Below are positions 54,365-62,699 of a DNA stretch of 64,000 nt, in pieces (position 1 is the stretch's first letter; every line of letters begins with the position of its first letter). The position numbers and the translations under genes are program-made. The DNA is taken from positions 53,260-117,259 of the forward strand of contig NZ_JAYGHM010000017.1 of assembly GCF_034931125.1 (NCBI RefSeq), read 5' to 3'. Under the pieces are notes generated by a model that worked only from the letters and a program-made list of their open reading frames with translations, had not been told where the DNA came from and made no database searches. This stretch comes from Rivularia sp034931125. Lineage in GTDB: Bacteria > Cyanobacteriota > Cyanobacteriia > Cyanobacteriales > Nostocaceae.

Positions 54365-54658
54365 TTAACTGACTATCTCAAACCCCTGCAACCCTTCTAC
54401 TTCTGAATACTCTACCTGAACATCTTTAACGATCGCGTTAGTTGGTCCACCATGACACCAGCGAATCATTTCCTCGACAACTTCCGTTACACCTTCAAAT
54501 ACTGCTTCTACACGATTATCAGCAAGATTTCGTACCCATCCGTTTAAACCCAAATTCTTTGCTGCATTCATCGTAGAATAACGATATCCTACACCTTGGA
54601 CTTTCCCAGATATAAATGCATGAGCGCGAACTTGTTTTGGTAGAGTAGAATTTAGCAT
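54365..54658 (-). CDS. acyP: Acylphosphatase
   Basis: 97 residues. The catalytic Arg lies in GKVQGVGYRYS (about 18-28) and the Asn in NGWVRNLADNRVEA (about 38-51), both family signatures. It hydrolyses carboxyl-phosphate bonds such as acetyl phosphate. It has a few extra N-terminal residues (MLNSTLPKQ) before the core RAHAFISG. It converges on pxcA across 43 bp. Confidence 0.93.
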   Translation of the reverse strand: MLNSTLPKQVRAHAFISGKVQGVGYRYSTMNAAKNLGLNGWVRNLADNRVEAVFEGVTEVVEEMIRWCHGGPTNAIVKDVQVEYSEVEGLQGFEIVS

Positions 54659-54716
54659 AACTTTTTACTTTATATTGCCCCATCAAATGCGAATATTAAA
54701 ATCAACACTTAAACAT

Positions 54717-54748
54717 AATCCAAAATCTAAAATCCAAAATCCAAAATG
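54717..54748. repeat. Heptamer-type repeat reaching into a start codon
   Basis: 'ccaaaat/ctaaaat' units (54720-54747) run into the ATG of the DUF1823 gene, whose start overlaps the last ccaaaATGg unit. The repeat may therefore supply or have created the start context. Confidence 0.6.
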
Positions 54749-55111
54749 GAATTACCTCCCCTCAACACCGACACAATTTGGGCAATTCTCAAACAAGAGA
54801 TTGATGATACCACAGTTAACAACTTGGTATGGTACTACTTAGGTTATCGCTACGACGAATCTACAAATAAATGGGATGCAAGTAACGTATCTGAAGAATG
54901 GCGTACAGAATATCCAGAACCACCAGATTTTATCGCGAATCGTCCCCCAACAGTTAAGTTAACTCGCTCGATTCCCCAAGAAAATAAACAAATCGCTAAA
55001 GAGCAACTGGGTTTTAAAGGTTACAAAATAGGCGAATTTGGACCCAGGGAAACACGGAGAGCAACGGCTGCAAATTGGTTATTAAGCTATATGAAAATTA
55101 ATCAACTTTGA
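54746..55111 (+). CDS. DUF1823 protein
   Basis: 121 residues matching DUF1823, a small soluble family found almost only in cyanobacteria and plastid-bearing eukaryotes. Typical parts are LNTDTIWAILKQEIDDTTVN, LVWYYLGYRYD, WRTEYPEPPDFIANRPPTVK and LTRSIPQENKQ, then GPRETRRATAANWLLSY. Function unknown. There is no membrane segment. It converges on the first amidase gene with 38 bp between. Confidence 0.88.
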   Translation: MELPPLNTDTIWAILKQEIDDTTVNNLVWYYLGYRYDESTNKWDASNVSEEWRTEYPEPPDFIANRPPTVKLTRSIPQENKQIAKEQLGFKGYKIGEFGPRETRRATAANWLLSYMKINQL

Positions 55112-55149
55112 GGATATTTAGATATGGTAAAAGCGTAAAACAATCCTTT

Positions 55150-56619
55150 TCAATAATCAGGAAGCCGAAAACCCCCGATAATTCGATCTAATTTCCCCGC
55201 TATACTCAACAACTCCATCTCTTTCCATCTTTTACCCACAATTTGCATCCCTATCGGTACATCTTTTGTAAAACCGATTGGAATCACTACAACCGGATGT
55301 CCCGTAAGATTAAAAGGAACTATGTAAGCACCATTAGCCATTTGATAAGGAACTTTTTTACCATCGATTTCAATCGCTGCACCTTTAGCTCGATGGGTAA
55401 ATGCAGTTGTCATCGCTACAGGACATAACAACACATCCCATTGCTCTAATTCTCGATCCATTTGAGCAATCAAATTATCTCTTTTTGTTAAAGCTGCAAA
55501 ATAACCTTTCAAAGATGGTTGTAAAAATATTGGCAGAGAAATATTCGGTACTTTACTGATTTTTCGCAATGATTTATCACCTTGCGTTGCTTCCCTCCAC
55601 AAAAATGCCATCTGTTCCCGAACGCTTTTTAAATCGGTGGGTTGAGTATATATCAGGTTATAGGTACCCACTGCATAAAAAACCTCCCAAGCATGAGCAA
55701 AATCGTATTTTGGTACCCAGCTTTCAACATTAATTAGAGCATCTGCAAGCTTCTTCCTTACCCCTTGCATTGCAAATTTTATTTCCTCCGCAACAGGATA
55801 CACCGGAATTTGATCTATCCAAGCAATTCTCAGATTTTCTAAACTTTTCTCCTCAATATCTAAAGGAACGGGAGGAATATCCGGTTGACGCGCATCTGCC
55901 CCAGCAATCAATTTTATACACAAACTCAAATCTTCAATCGAACGCGCCAGACAGCCAACAGTGAACATTTGGCGGATACAGCGAAAATCCATAGTCGTAG
56001 TATCCCCAATATGTCCAGTAGTCGGAACCCGCCGATCCGTTGGCTTGAGTCCGTACAATCCGCAAAAATGAGCGGGTTGACGAATCGAACCACCATTATC
56101 AGAAGCCAAATCTAGCGGTGACAAACCTGCACAAACTGCTGCTGCTCCCCCGCTAGAACTACCACCAGAGGTATATTCTAAATTCCAAGGATTATTTACA
56201 CGGGGGAATAGATCGTTTATTCCTTGATAATCACCCGCTAATTGAGAAGGACTAGTTTTACCGAGAATAATCGCTCCAGCAGCCCTTAAACGCGCAACTG
56301 CTGTAGCATCTTCGGTGGGAATATAATCTTTTAATGGTTCATAACCCGCAGTAGTACGCAGCCCTGCTGTTTCAAACGTATCTTTAATTGTTATCGGTAC
56401 ACCATGCAGCGCTCCCCAATTTTCACCTTTAGCTAAAGCTGCATCGGCTTGTTTTGCAGTTTCCAGAGCCTCTGGGTTAAGAGTACAAACTGCATTTAGT
56501 TGAGAATTATATTGAGAAATTTGGTTTAAGTATGCTTGTGTAACTTCAACAGCAGAAACTTGACCTTCCTTTATCATTCGAGCCAATTGATATGCGGGTG
56601 TAAATACTAATTTATTCAT
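55150..56619 (-). CDS. Amidase (amidase-signature family), copy A
   Basis: 489 residues. The Ser-cisSer-Lys triad is in place: K79 (VPITIKDTF), S154 (SGGSSSGGAAA) and nucleophile S178 (DNGGSIRQPAHF). It hydrolyses amides; the substrate is unknown. Residues 1-120 and the last 50 are almost identical to the tandem copy B, while the middle (about 122-430) is only moderately similar. Copy A differs from B in the signature segment, with an extra Ser (GGSSSGG) and DNGGS where B has DVSGS. No signal peptide is seen. The gene is downstream of copy B on the same strand. Confidence 0.9.
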   Translation of the reverse strand: MNKLVFTPAYQLARMIKEGQVSAVEVTQAYLNQISQYNSQLNAVCTLNPEALETAKQADAALAKGENWGALHGVPITIKDTFETAGLRTTAGYEPLKDYIPTEDATAVARLRAAGAIILGKTSPSQLAGDYQGINDLFPRVNNPWNLEYTSGGSSSGGAAAVCAGLSPLDLASDNGGSIRQPAHFCGLYGLKPTDRRVPTTGHIGDTTTMDFRCIRQMFTVGCLARSIEDLSLCIKLIAGADARQPDIPPVPLDIEEKSLENLRIAWIDQIPVYPVAEEIKFAMQGVRKKLADALINVESWVPKYDFAHAWEVFYAVGTYNLIYTQPTDLKSVREQMAFLWREATQGDKSLRKISKVPNISLPIFLQPSLKGYFAALTKRDNLIAQMDRELEQWDVLLCPVAMTTAFTHRAKGAAIEIDGKKVPYQMANGAYIVPFNLTGHPVVVIPIGFTKDVPIGMQIVGKRWKEMELLSIAGKLDRIIGGFRLPDY

Positions 56620-56639
56620 TTTATTTAGGTGCTAAATAT

Positions 56640-56717
56640 AACCGTTGACTGGTTCCTAATCTCTGGCTAAGAACCCATTTAGGGAAGCTCTGCCAACCGT
56701 ATAATTAGAGGCAGAGC
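56640..56717. repeat. Dispersed repeat between amidase genes
   Basis: 'actggttcctaatctctggc', 'agggaagctctgcc' and 'ggcagagc' are variants of the palindromic repeat family seen at 35637-35792. It may end transcription between the two amidases. Confidence 0.5.
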
Positions 56718-58181
56718 TTATAAAGAGATAAGCCGGAAACCGCCGATAATTCGATCCAATTTCTCCGCAATACTTAACAACTCCATCTCTTTCCATCTTT
56801 TACCGACAATCTGCATTCCTATGGGTACATCCTTAGTAAAACCAATCGGAATCACTACAACCGGATGTCCCGTAAGATTAAATAATGAAGTATAAGCACC
56901 ATTCGCTAACAAATAAGGTACTTTTCTACCATCTACATCTATAAATGTACCCATAGGACGATGTGTAAATGCACAAGTCATAGCTACCGGACATAACCAA
57001 ACATCCCACGCATCCATGACTCGATCCATTTGAGAAATAATGCGATCGCGCTCTGTCAAAGCTGCAAAATATCCCTTCAAAGTAGGGTTGAATAATTGGG
57101 GTAAATAATGTCCCATATTACTAATTTCTCTTAATTTCTTTTCCCCCTGCGTCATTTCTCGAAATATCATCGGAATTCGCTGTTTTACAGTCGCAAACAC
57201 AGGTTGAGAGTAAACGAAATTATATGCGATTAGGCGATCGCACAACTGCAATATTTCTTCTATATCAAGTGGTGGTATCCAACTTTCAATTCTTACACCA
57301 GCTTCAGTTAAATCACTTGCTACAGCTTGCATTGCAGATTTAATCTCCGCAGCTACCGTCAGTTCGTCCCAACCATCTATCCAAGCCACCCGCAAATCTG
57401 GCAAGGACTTCTGCGAAGGTGTATCAAAGGGAACTGGTGGAACATCCGGCTGTCGTACATCAGCGCCCGCCACAAGTGTAAAACATAACCGCAAATCTTC
57501 TACACACCGCGCCAAAGGTCCTACAGTTTGCATTTGACGAATACATTTAGGCTGTCCCGGAACTTCCGGAATTTGTCCGGCTGTAGATACCCGTCGATCC
57601 GTCGGTTTCAAAGCATAAATACCGCAAAAGTGCGCGGGTTGACGAATTGAACCCGAAACATCATTCCCGATATCCAAACTGGAAAAACCCGCCGCTACAG
57701 CCGCCGCACTTCCCCCAGAACTACCGCCAGCAGTGCAGTTGAGGTTCCAGGGATTATTGACGGCAGCAAAAAGCTCGTTAGCGCTTTGATAATCTCCCGC
57801 AAGTTCGGCAGTATTGCTTTTACCCAAAATAATCGCCCCCGCACCACGCAAACGCGCCACCACCGTAGCATCACTAGTTGGTATGTAATCTTTTAGCGGT
57901 TTATATCCGGCTGTAGTACGCAGTCCTGCTGTTTCAAAAATATCTTTAATTGTTATCGGTACACCATGCAGCGCTCCCCAATTTTCACCTTTAGCTAAAG
58001 CTGCATCGGCTTGTTTTGCAGTTTCCAAAGCGTCTGGGTTAAGAGTACAAACTGCATTTAGTTGAGAATTATATTGAGAAATTTGATTCAAATATGCTTG
58101 TGTAACTTCAACAGCAGAAACTTGACCTTCCTTTATCATTCGAGCCAACTGATATGCAGGTGTAAATACTAATTTATTCAT
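56718..58181 (-). CDS. Amidase (amidase-signature family), copy B
   Basis: 487 residues from ATG 58181, the same MNKLVFTPAYQLARMIKEGQ start as copy A; TTG 58196 would add five residues. Triad: Lys79 in VPITIKDIF, Ser in TAGGSSGGSAAA and nucleophile Ser in DVSGSIRQPAHFCG. It is the promoter-proximal gene of the amidase pair and divergent from the TetR gene, which probably controls it. Substrate unknown. Confidence 0.9.
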   Translation of the reverse strand: MNKLVFTPAYQLARMIKEGQVSAVEVTQAYLNQISQYNSQLNAVCTLNPDALETAKQADAALAKGENWGALHGVPITIKDIFETAGLRTTAGYKPLKDYIPTSDATVVARLRGAGAIILGKSNTAELAGDYQSANELFAAVNNPWNLNCTAGGSSGGSAAAVAAGFSSLDIGNDVSGSIRQPAHFCGIYALKPTDRRVSTAGQIPEVPGQPKCIRQMQTVGPLARCVEDLRLCFTLVAGADVRQPDVPPVPFDTPSQKSLPDLRVAWIDGWDELTVAAEIKSAMQAVASDLTEAGVRIESWIPPLDIEEILQLCDRLIAYNFVYSQPVFATVKQRIPMIFREMTQGEKKLREISNMGHYLPQLFNPTLKGYFAALTERDRIISQMDRVMDAWDVWLCPVAMTCAFTHRPMGTFIDVDGRKVPYLLANGAYTSLFNLTGHPVVVIPIGFTKDVPIGMQIVGKRWKEMELLSIAEKLDRIIGGFRLISL

Positions 58182-58295
58182 TCTATTTAGGTGCAATACT
58201 GACGGAACCTCACCTCCTTCCCCTCTCCTTATTAAGGAAAAGGGTGCCGGATCTTGTTACAAGATCGGTTAAAGTTAATTATATTCACTTTTAGT

Positions 58296-58315
58296 TAATT
58301 TAGTTAACTAAATTA
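58296..58315. promoter_or_regulatory. 20-bp perfect palindrome, candidate TetR operator
   Basis: TAATTTAGTTAACTAAATTA is a perfect palindrome, ending 12 bp before the tetR ATG and 115 bp before the amidase B ATG. Further half-sites (gttaaagttaatta at about 58268-58281 and ttagttaa at 58291) flank it. This is the expected place and form of a TetR-family binding site controlling both divergent transcripts. Confidence 0.7.
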
Positions 58316-58326
58316 TACAATAGCAT

Positions 58327-58917
58327 ATGGGTCGTCCGACAAAAGAAAATTCTCTAACTCCCCAAGATGTAATTGAAGCTGCGATCGCCTGTTTAGATAA
58401 AGAGGGGGAATCTGCTTTAGGAGTGAATCGGGTAGCGCGAGAATTAGGTATAAAACCACCCGCGATTTATAAACATCTCAATGGAAACGCAGAATTGAGA
58501 AAAGCCGTAGTTTTAAGAATTTGGCGACAATTTTTAGCGTATTGTCGAGAAAAAACCCAAAAAATCAACGAATTGCCACAATTATTCAAAGCAGGGGGAA
58601 TGGCTGCTCGTAACTTTGCCAAACTATACCCAGCACGTTATAAAGTCATGATGCAATACCAATTACATCCAACAGATGCAGATGCGAGTGCAGTGATTCG
58701 AGAAGCCTTAAGTTTGTTTCAAAAGGGAATACAAGGCTACGATTTAAGTAAAAATCAACTGATTGACGCAATGCGAATGGTTAACGCTGCAACTTACGGT
58801 TTTATTAGCATCGAACAATCAGGAATGATGACCTTTGAACGTTCAACCGACGCAAGTTATGAAATTATGCTCGACGCATTGATCTTTGCGATCGCGCATA
58901 TTCGGAATAGGGAATAG
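58327..58917 (+). CDS. TetR-family transcriptional regulator with WHG domain
   Basis: 196 residues. N-terminal HTH: TPQDVIEAAIACLDKEGESA then GVNRVARELGIKPPAIYKHL (recognition helix). The C-terminal ligand-binding part (MAARNFAKLYPARYKVMMQY, MRMVNAATYGFISIEQSGMM) is the WHG-type domain. It is divergent from the two amidase genes, and a 20-bp palindrome lies in between. It most likely represses the amidases and itself until an amide-like ligand binds; this is inference from layout. Confidence 0.9.
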   Translation: MGRPTKENSLTPQDVIEAAIACLDKEGESALGVNRVARELGIKPPAIYKHLNGNAELRKAVVLRIWRQFLAYCREKTQKINELPQLFKAGGMAARNFAKLYPARYKVMMQYQLHPTDADASAVIREALSLFQKGIQGYDLSKNQLIDAMRMVNAATYGFISIEQSGMMTFERSTDASYEIMLDALIFAIAHIRNRE

Positions 58918-58959
58918 GGGATTGGGCATACGGCATAACTATGAAAACCTCACCCCCAG

Positions 58960-58984
58960 CCCCTCTCCTTGGTAAAGAGAGGGG
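58960..58984 (+). terminator. Hairpin after tetR
   Basis: CCCCTCTC (58960-58967) pairs with GAGAGGGG (58977-58984). It is a dispersed repeat form widely seen in this group, 43 bp after the tetR stop. The following 59030-59100 segment (ggagggggtttggggg, gggggacgcagccgtccccc) is more of the same G/C-rich repeat DNA; a frame crossing it is not a gene. Confidence 0.5.
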
Positions 58985-59147
58985 AGATAAAGCACAATCA
59001 ATTACCTACAACAAAAACAGATCAACCCTTCTGGAGGGGGTTTGGGGGACGCAGCCGTCCCCCCATCGGGGGTTTGGGGGAGAATCCCCCAACTCCGGGT
59101 TTTTCCCACAATTAAGCGACACAAAGAACCTAATAAGTTAGTCAACC

Positions 59148-61037
59148 CTACAACTTCGTCCCGCACTCCGGACAGAAATTATTTGTAGAAAGATTCTTCG
59201 CACCGCAATTACTGCAATAACTTGGTTCCGAATCAGCTTTCGGAGGCTGCTTAGCCAAACCAACCATTTGAGCATTACTCTTACCCGGACCAACCATCGG
59301 ATAACAGTTCTCATCCCTAGTAACGCGGGCATTTACCACAACCGGCCCATCATGAGCAATCATTTCGGCGATCGCGCTTTCAAGCTGTTCTCGCTTATCA
59401 ATCACCATGCCTTTAATACCGTAAGCTTGAGCAAGTAACTCAATATCCGGCATTCCTACTTCCATATTGGAACTAGAATAACGTTCCCCGAAAAACGCTT
59501 GCTGCCACTGACGCACCATTCCTTGCCAGCCATTATTTATAATTATGGTCTTGACATTTATTCCGTACTGTGCTAGCGTTCCCAACTCCTGCAAATTCAT
59601 TTGGAAACTAGCATCGCCGCTGATACAGATAACTTCCTCATCCGGAAACGCCACTTTTGCGCCCATCGCAGCGGGAACACCAAAACCCATTGTCCCCAAA
59701 CCAGCGCTAGAAATCCAGCGACGGGGGCCATTTTTGAGGAATTGCGCCGACCACATTTGATGCTGTCCGACATCCGTAGTGTAGAAAGCGTAAGGTGCTT
59801 GACGAGCGACTTCGGAAATTACTTCTTGAGGAGAAATACTGTCCGCATAGTGCGGTACTACCAAAGGATAATCTTCCTTCCAGCGATTGATTAAATTCAA
59901 CCATTCTTGAGTTTGATTTGGCGCTTGGTTGATACTTCTTTCCTTACACCGACGCAGCAACTCAGTTAAAACCCTTTTGACATCTCCAACAATCGGCACT
60001 TCTGGAATGCGGTTTTTACCTACTTCCGCCGGATCGATATCGATGTGAATTACCTTAGCGCGGGAAGCGAATTCATCCAACTTACCCGTAACGCGATCGT
60101 CAAATCTTGCCCCAACGCAAATCAACAAATCGCAATCAGTCACCGCAAAATTTGCGTATGCCGTACCGTGCATTCCCAACATTCCCAAAGCAAGGGGATG
60201 ATGTTCGTCAAAGGCACCGATACCCATTAAAGTAGTGGTAACGGGAATCGCGAATAATTCGGCTAATTCTTGAATTTGCGGATGAGCAGCAGAGCTAATT
60301 GCACCACCACCTACATAAAGTAAAGGACGACGACTTTCACGAATCAATTTTATCGCGGCATTAATTTGTCGAGGATTTCCCTTTACCGTGGGACGATATC
60401 CAGGTAATTTTACCGAACCTGGTTCTACAGGAATGTAATCGAACTCCTCAAGAGCTACATCTTTAGGAACGTCAATTAAAACAGGACCCGGACGGCCCGA
60501 ACTAGCGATATGAAAAGCTTCCGCCACGATTCGCGCCATATCTTTACAATCACGCACTACATAGGAATGCTTGACAATCGGTAGGGTAATTCCGTAAATA
60601 TCAGTTTCTTGAAACGCATCCGTACCAATAGCCGCTCGCGTCACCTGTCCCGTAACAACAACCATCGGGATCGAATCCATGTGAGCCGTAGCAATCCCGG
60701 TAACTAAATTAGTTGCACCGGGGCCAGAAGTACCAAAACAAACACCAACCTTACCAGTAGCGCGGGCGTAACCATCAGCCGCATGGGCTGCACCCTGTTC
60801 GTGTCTGACTAGGATATGCTTAACACCACTACCACTAGCTTCATCTTTATATAAATCATCGTAAATAGGTAAAATAGCGCCACCCGGATAACCGAAAATA
60901 TATTCAACCCCATGTCGTTTAAGGCTGTCAATTAACGCAAAACCGCCCGAAGCACGTTTAGGGATATTTGATTCAGGAATAGAAACTTGAGAAGAAGTAG
61001 ATACTTGTGGAACAGTGATTTGGGATGGAGTTGACAC
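59148..61037 (-). CDS. ilvB: Acetolactate synthase large subunit with C-terminal zinc ribbon
   Basis: 629 residues, ThDP- and FAD-dependent enzyme for the first common step of valine, leucine and isoleucine synthesis. Motifs: FGYPGGAILPIYDDLY, catalytic Glu in VRHEQGAAHAADGYARATGK, GTSGPGATNLVTGIATAHMD and the ThDP-binding GDASFQMNLQELGTLAQYGI then NVKTIIINN. The first about 25 residues are a Ser/Thr/Val-rich leader. Unusual is the last 22 residues, a zinc ribbon with C608, C611, C622 and C625 (YCSNCGAKNLSTNNFCPECG). Catalytic subunits usually end soon after the ThDP domain. The regulatory subunit ilvN is not in the window. Confidence 0.95.
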   Translation of the reverse strand: MSTPSQITVPQVSTSSQVSIPESNIPKRASGGFALIDSLKRHGVEYIFGYPGGAILPIYDDLYKDEASGSGVKHILVRHEQGAAHAADGYARATGKVGVCFGTSGPGATNLVTGIATAHMDSIPMVVVTGQVTRAAIGTDAFQETDIYGITLPIVKHSYVVRDCKDMARIVAEAFHIASSGRPGPVLIDVPKDVALEEFDYIPVEPGSVKLPGYRPTVKGNPRQINAAIKLIRESRRPLLYVGGGAISSAAHPQIQELAELFAIPVTTTLMGIGAFDEHHPLALGMLGMHGTAYANFAVTDCDLLICVGARFDDRVTGKLDEFASRAKVIHIDIDPAEVGKNRIPEVPIVGDVKRVLTELLRRCKERSINQAPNQTQEWLNLINRWKEDYPLVVPHYADSISPQEVISEVARQAPYAFYTTDVGQHQMWSAQFLKNGPRRWISSAGLGTMGFGVPAAMGAKVAFPDEEVICISGDASFQMNLQELGTLAQYGINVKTIIINNGWQGMVRQWQQAFFGERYSSSNMEVGMPDIELLAQAYGIKGMVIDKREQLESAIAEMIAHDGPVVVNARVTRDENCYPMVGPGKSNAQMVGLAKQPPKADSEPSYCSNCGAKNLSTNNFCPECGTKL

Positions 61038-61159
61038 GGCAAACCTCAGTGATTGGCTAATTTGACGTAAAAACGCAAATAAAATTTTGTAGTTAAAACT
61101 TCATTCTAATACTCTACTCAAAATTTTCCCTCTAAATCAAGGAATTGCGAATTGGGCAT

Positions 61160-61266
61160 AGGGAATAGTTAGGAGTTAGGAGTTAGGAGTTAGGAATTAG
61201 GAGTTAAGAATTTAAATTGTCTTTTTGTCCCCTTGTCCCCTTGTCCCCCCATCCCCTCATTTCCCC
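61160..61266. repeat. STRR and other short repeats
   Basis: gttagga heptamers (about 61168-61206, with gaattag variants) followed by ccttgtcccc repeats (61220-61255), directly before the stop of the epimerase gene on the minus strand. Confidence 0.8.
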
Positions 61267-62214
61267 TTAATACAGCCCCTTAACCCATTCCCATTCTCTG
61301 GTTAATCCTTCTCTTAAGCCTACAGAAGGTTCATAGCCTAGAATTTGCTTGGCTTTAGAAACATCCGCAGCTGTATGACGTGCATCTCCCATTGCTTTTT
61401 CAATATGGTTTCTCTTGATGGGTTTGCCAACAATTTCTTCCATTGTTTCGAGAACTTCTTTTAAAACTACCCGACTACCACCACCGATATTGAAAATTTC
61501 TCCCACAGCAGCTTCTACAGTCGCTGCGGCCAAATTAGCTGCAACAGCATCGCTCACAAAGGTAAAATCGCGGGTTTGTAATCCATCACCGTAAACAGGA
61601 ATCGCTTCATCTTGGATCACAGCTTTATAGAATTTGTGAAATGCCATATCCGGACGCTGACGGGGGCCGTAAACTGTAAAGTAACGTAGCGCGACGAAAG
61701 GAACGTCAAAGTTTTTGTGATAAAGTCCGCACAATCTTTCAGCGGCTAACTTTGTGATTCCATAAGGTGAAACTGGTTTGGGACAAACTAATTCGCTAGT
61801 TGGTAAAGTTTCCGCATCACCGTACACGCTTGATGTCGAAGCGTAAACCAACCTTTGCAAATTTTTCGCGTCTTTGGCTGCTTCGAGTAAAACTTGAGTA
61901 GCGCTAATATTGCGTTCCGTGTAAAAACGAAAACCTTGTCCCCAACTTGCCCTAACCCCAGCTTGTGCTGCTTGATGGTAAATAACGTCAATATCCTGTA
62001 ATAGCGATCGCCAATCTAAAGACTGAATATCTCCTTCAATCAATTTAAAGTTGCTATAGCTTTGCAAAGATGTAACATTTTTACGTTTGAATGCAGGGTC
62101 GTAGTAATCGTTGAATTCATCAATACCAATTACTTCTTCTCCCTTTTTTAGCAATGTTTCGGCTAAATGAGAACCAATAAATCCCGCCGCACCAGTAACA
62201 ATATTTTTAGTCAT
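61267..62214 (-). CDS. NAD-dependent nucleotide-sugar epimerase
   Basis: 315-residue extended SDR. Cofactor loop TGAAGFIGSHLAETLLKKG near the N-terminus; catalytic Ser in YASTSSVYGDAE and the Tyr-x3-Lys pair in VSPYGITKLAAE; substrate-binding RYFTVYGPRQRPDMAFHKFY near 178-197. The sequence fits UDP-glucose/UDP-glucuronate 4-epimerase types that feed polysaccharide synthesis. Exact sugar cannot be set from sequence. No other glycan gene is adjacent. Confidence 0.88.
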   Translation of the reverse strand: MTKNIVTGAAGFIGSHLAETLLKKGEEVIGIDEFNDYYDPAFKRKNVTSLQSYSNFKLIEGDIQSLDWRSLLQDIDVIYHQAAQAGVRASWGQGFRFYTERNISATQVLLEAAKDAKNLQRLVYASTSSVYGDAETLPTSELVCPKPVSPYGITKLAAERLCGLYHKNFDVPFVALRYFTVYGPRQRPDMAFHKFYKAVIQDEAIPVYGDGLQTRDFTFVSDAVAANLAAATVEAAVGEIFNIGGGSRVVLKEVLETMEEIVGKPIKRNHIEKAMGDARHTAADVSKAKQILGYEPSVGLREGLTREWEWVKGLY

Positions 62215-62628
62215 GTTTCTTGTTATTTAGATATTTTCTTAACTCAGTATTCACAGGTTAATCCGTATAGACGGGTAGTTGCCACAAACTATTAAAAGTA
62301 TTTTTACATATATTAACTTTGAAACAATTAGTTGATATTTTTTATTTATCATGCTAAATAATTGTAAAAAAAAACTCAGTATTTATATTGATAAAAAGTT
62401 AATTTATTTCCATACTTTTACTAACTAACCTAATTTATTCGGAAAAAACTACCGTATAAATGCCGATGATTTTTGAAGACAAAGAGAATATTGGATGGGG
62501 AGACAAGGAGACAAGGAGAAAGATTTCTAATCCAAAATCTAAAATCCCAACTCCTAATCCAAAATCTAAAATCTAAAATCCAAAATCCTATAACTCCCAA
62601 TCCAAAATCCAAAATCTAAAATCCAAAA
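62215..62628. repeat. Intergenic region with 'ccaaaatctaaaat' repeats
   Basis: Divergent region between the epimerase and purD. 62215-62480 is AT-rich with no feature. From about 62521 to 62628 there are about a dozen ccaaaat/ctaaaat units, the same as before the DUF1823 gene and at the 3' end of purD. A minus-strand frame here is repeat-derived. Confidence 0.75.
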
Positions 62629-62699
62629 TTTCAACCTGGATAAGTATTAAAATTGGTGAAAAAATAAAGCGCATCATTAAGGGACTTCGAGGAATAAGA

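Noticed and set aside
58941..59141. 66-codon frame after tetR
   Set aside because: Encoded by hairpin and G/C-rich dispersed repeats; not a gene.
62430..62612. 60-codon minus-strand frame upstream of purD
   Set aside because: Translation of ccaaaat/ctaaaat heptamers only.
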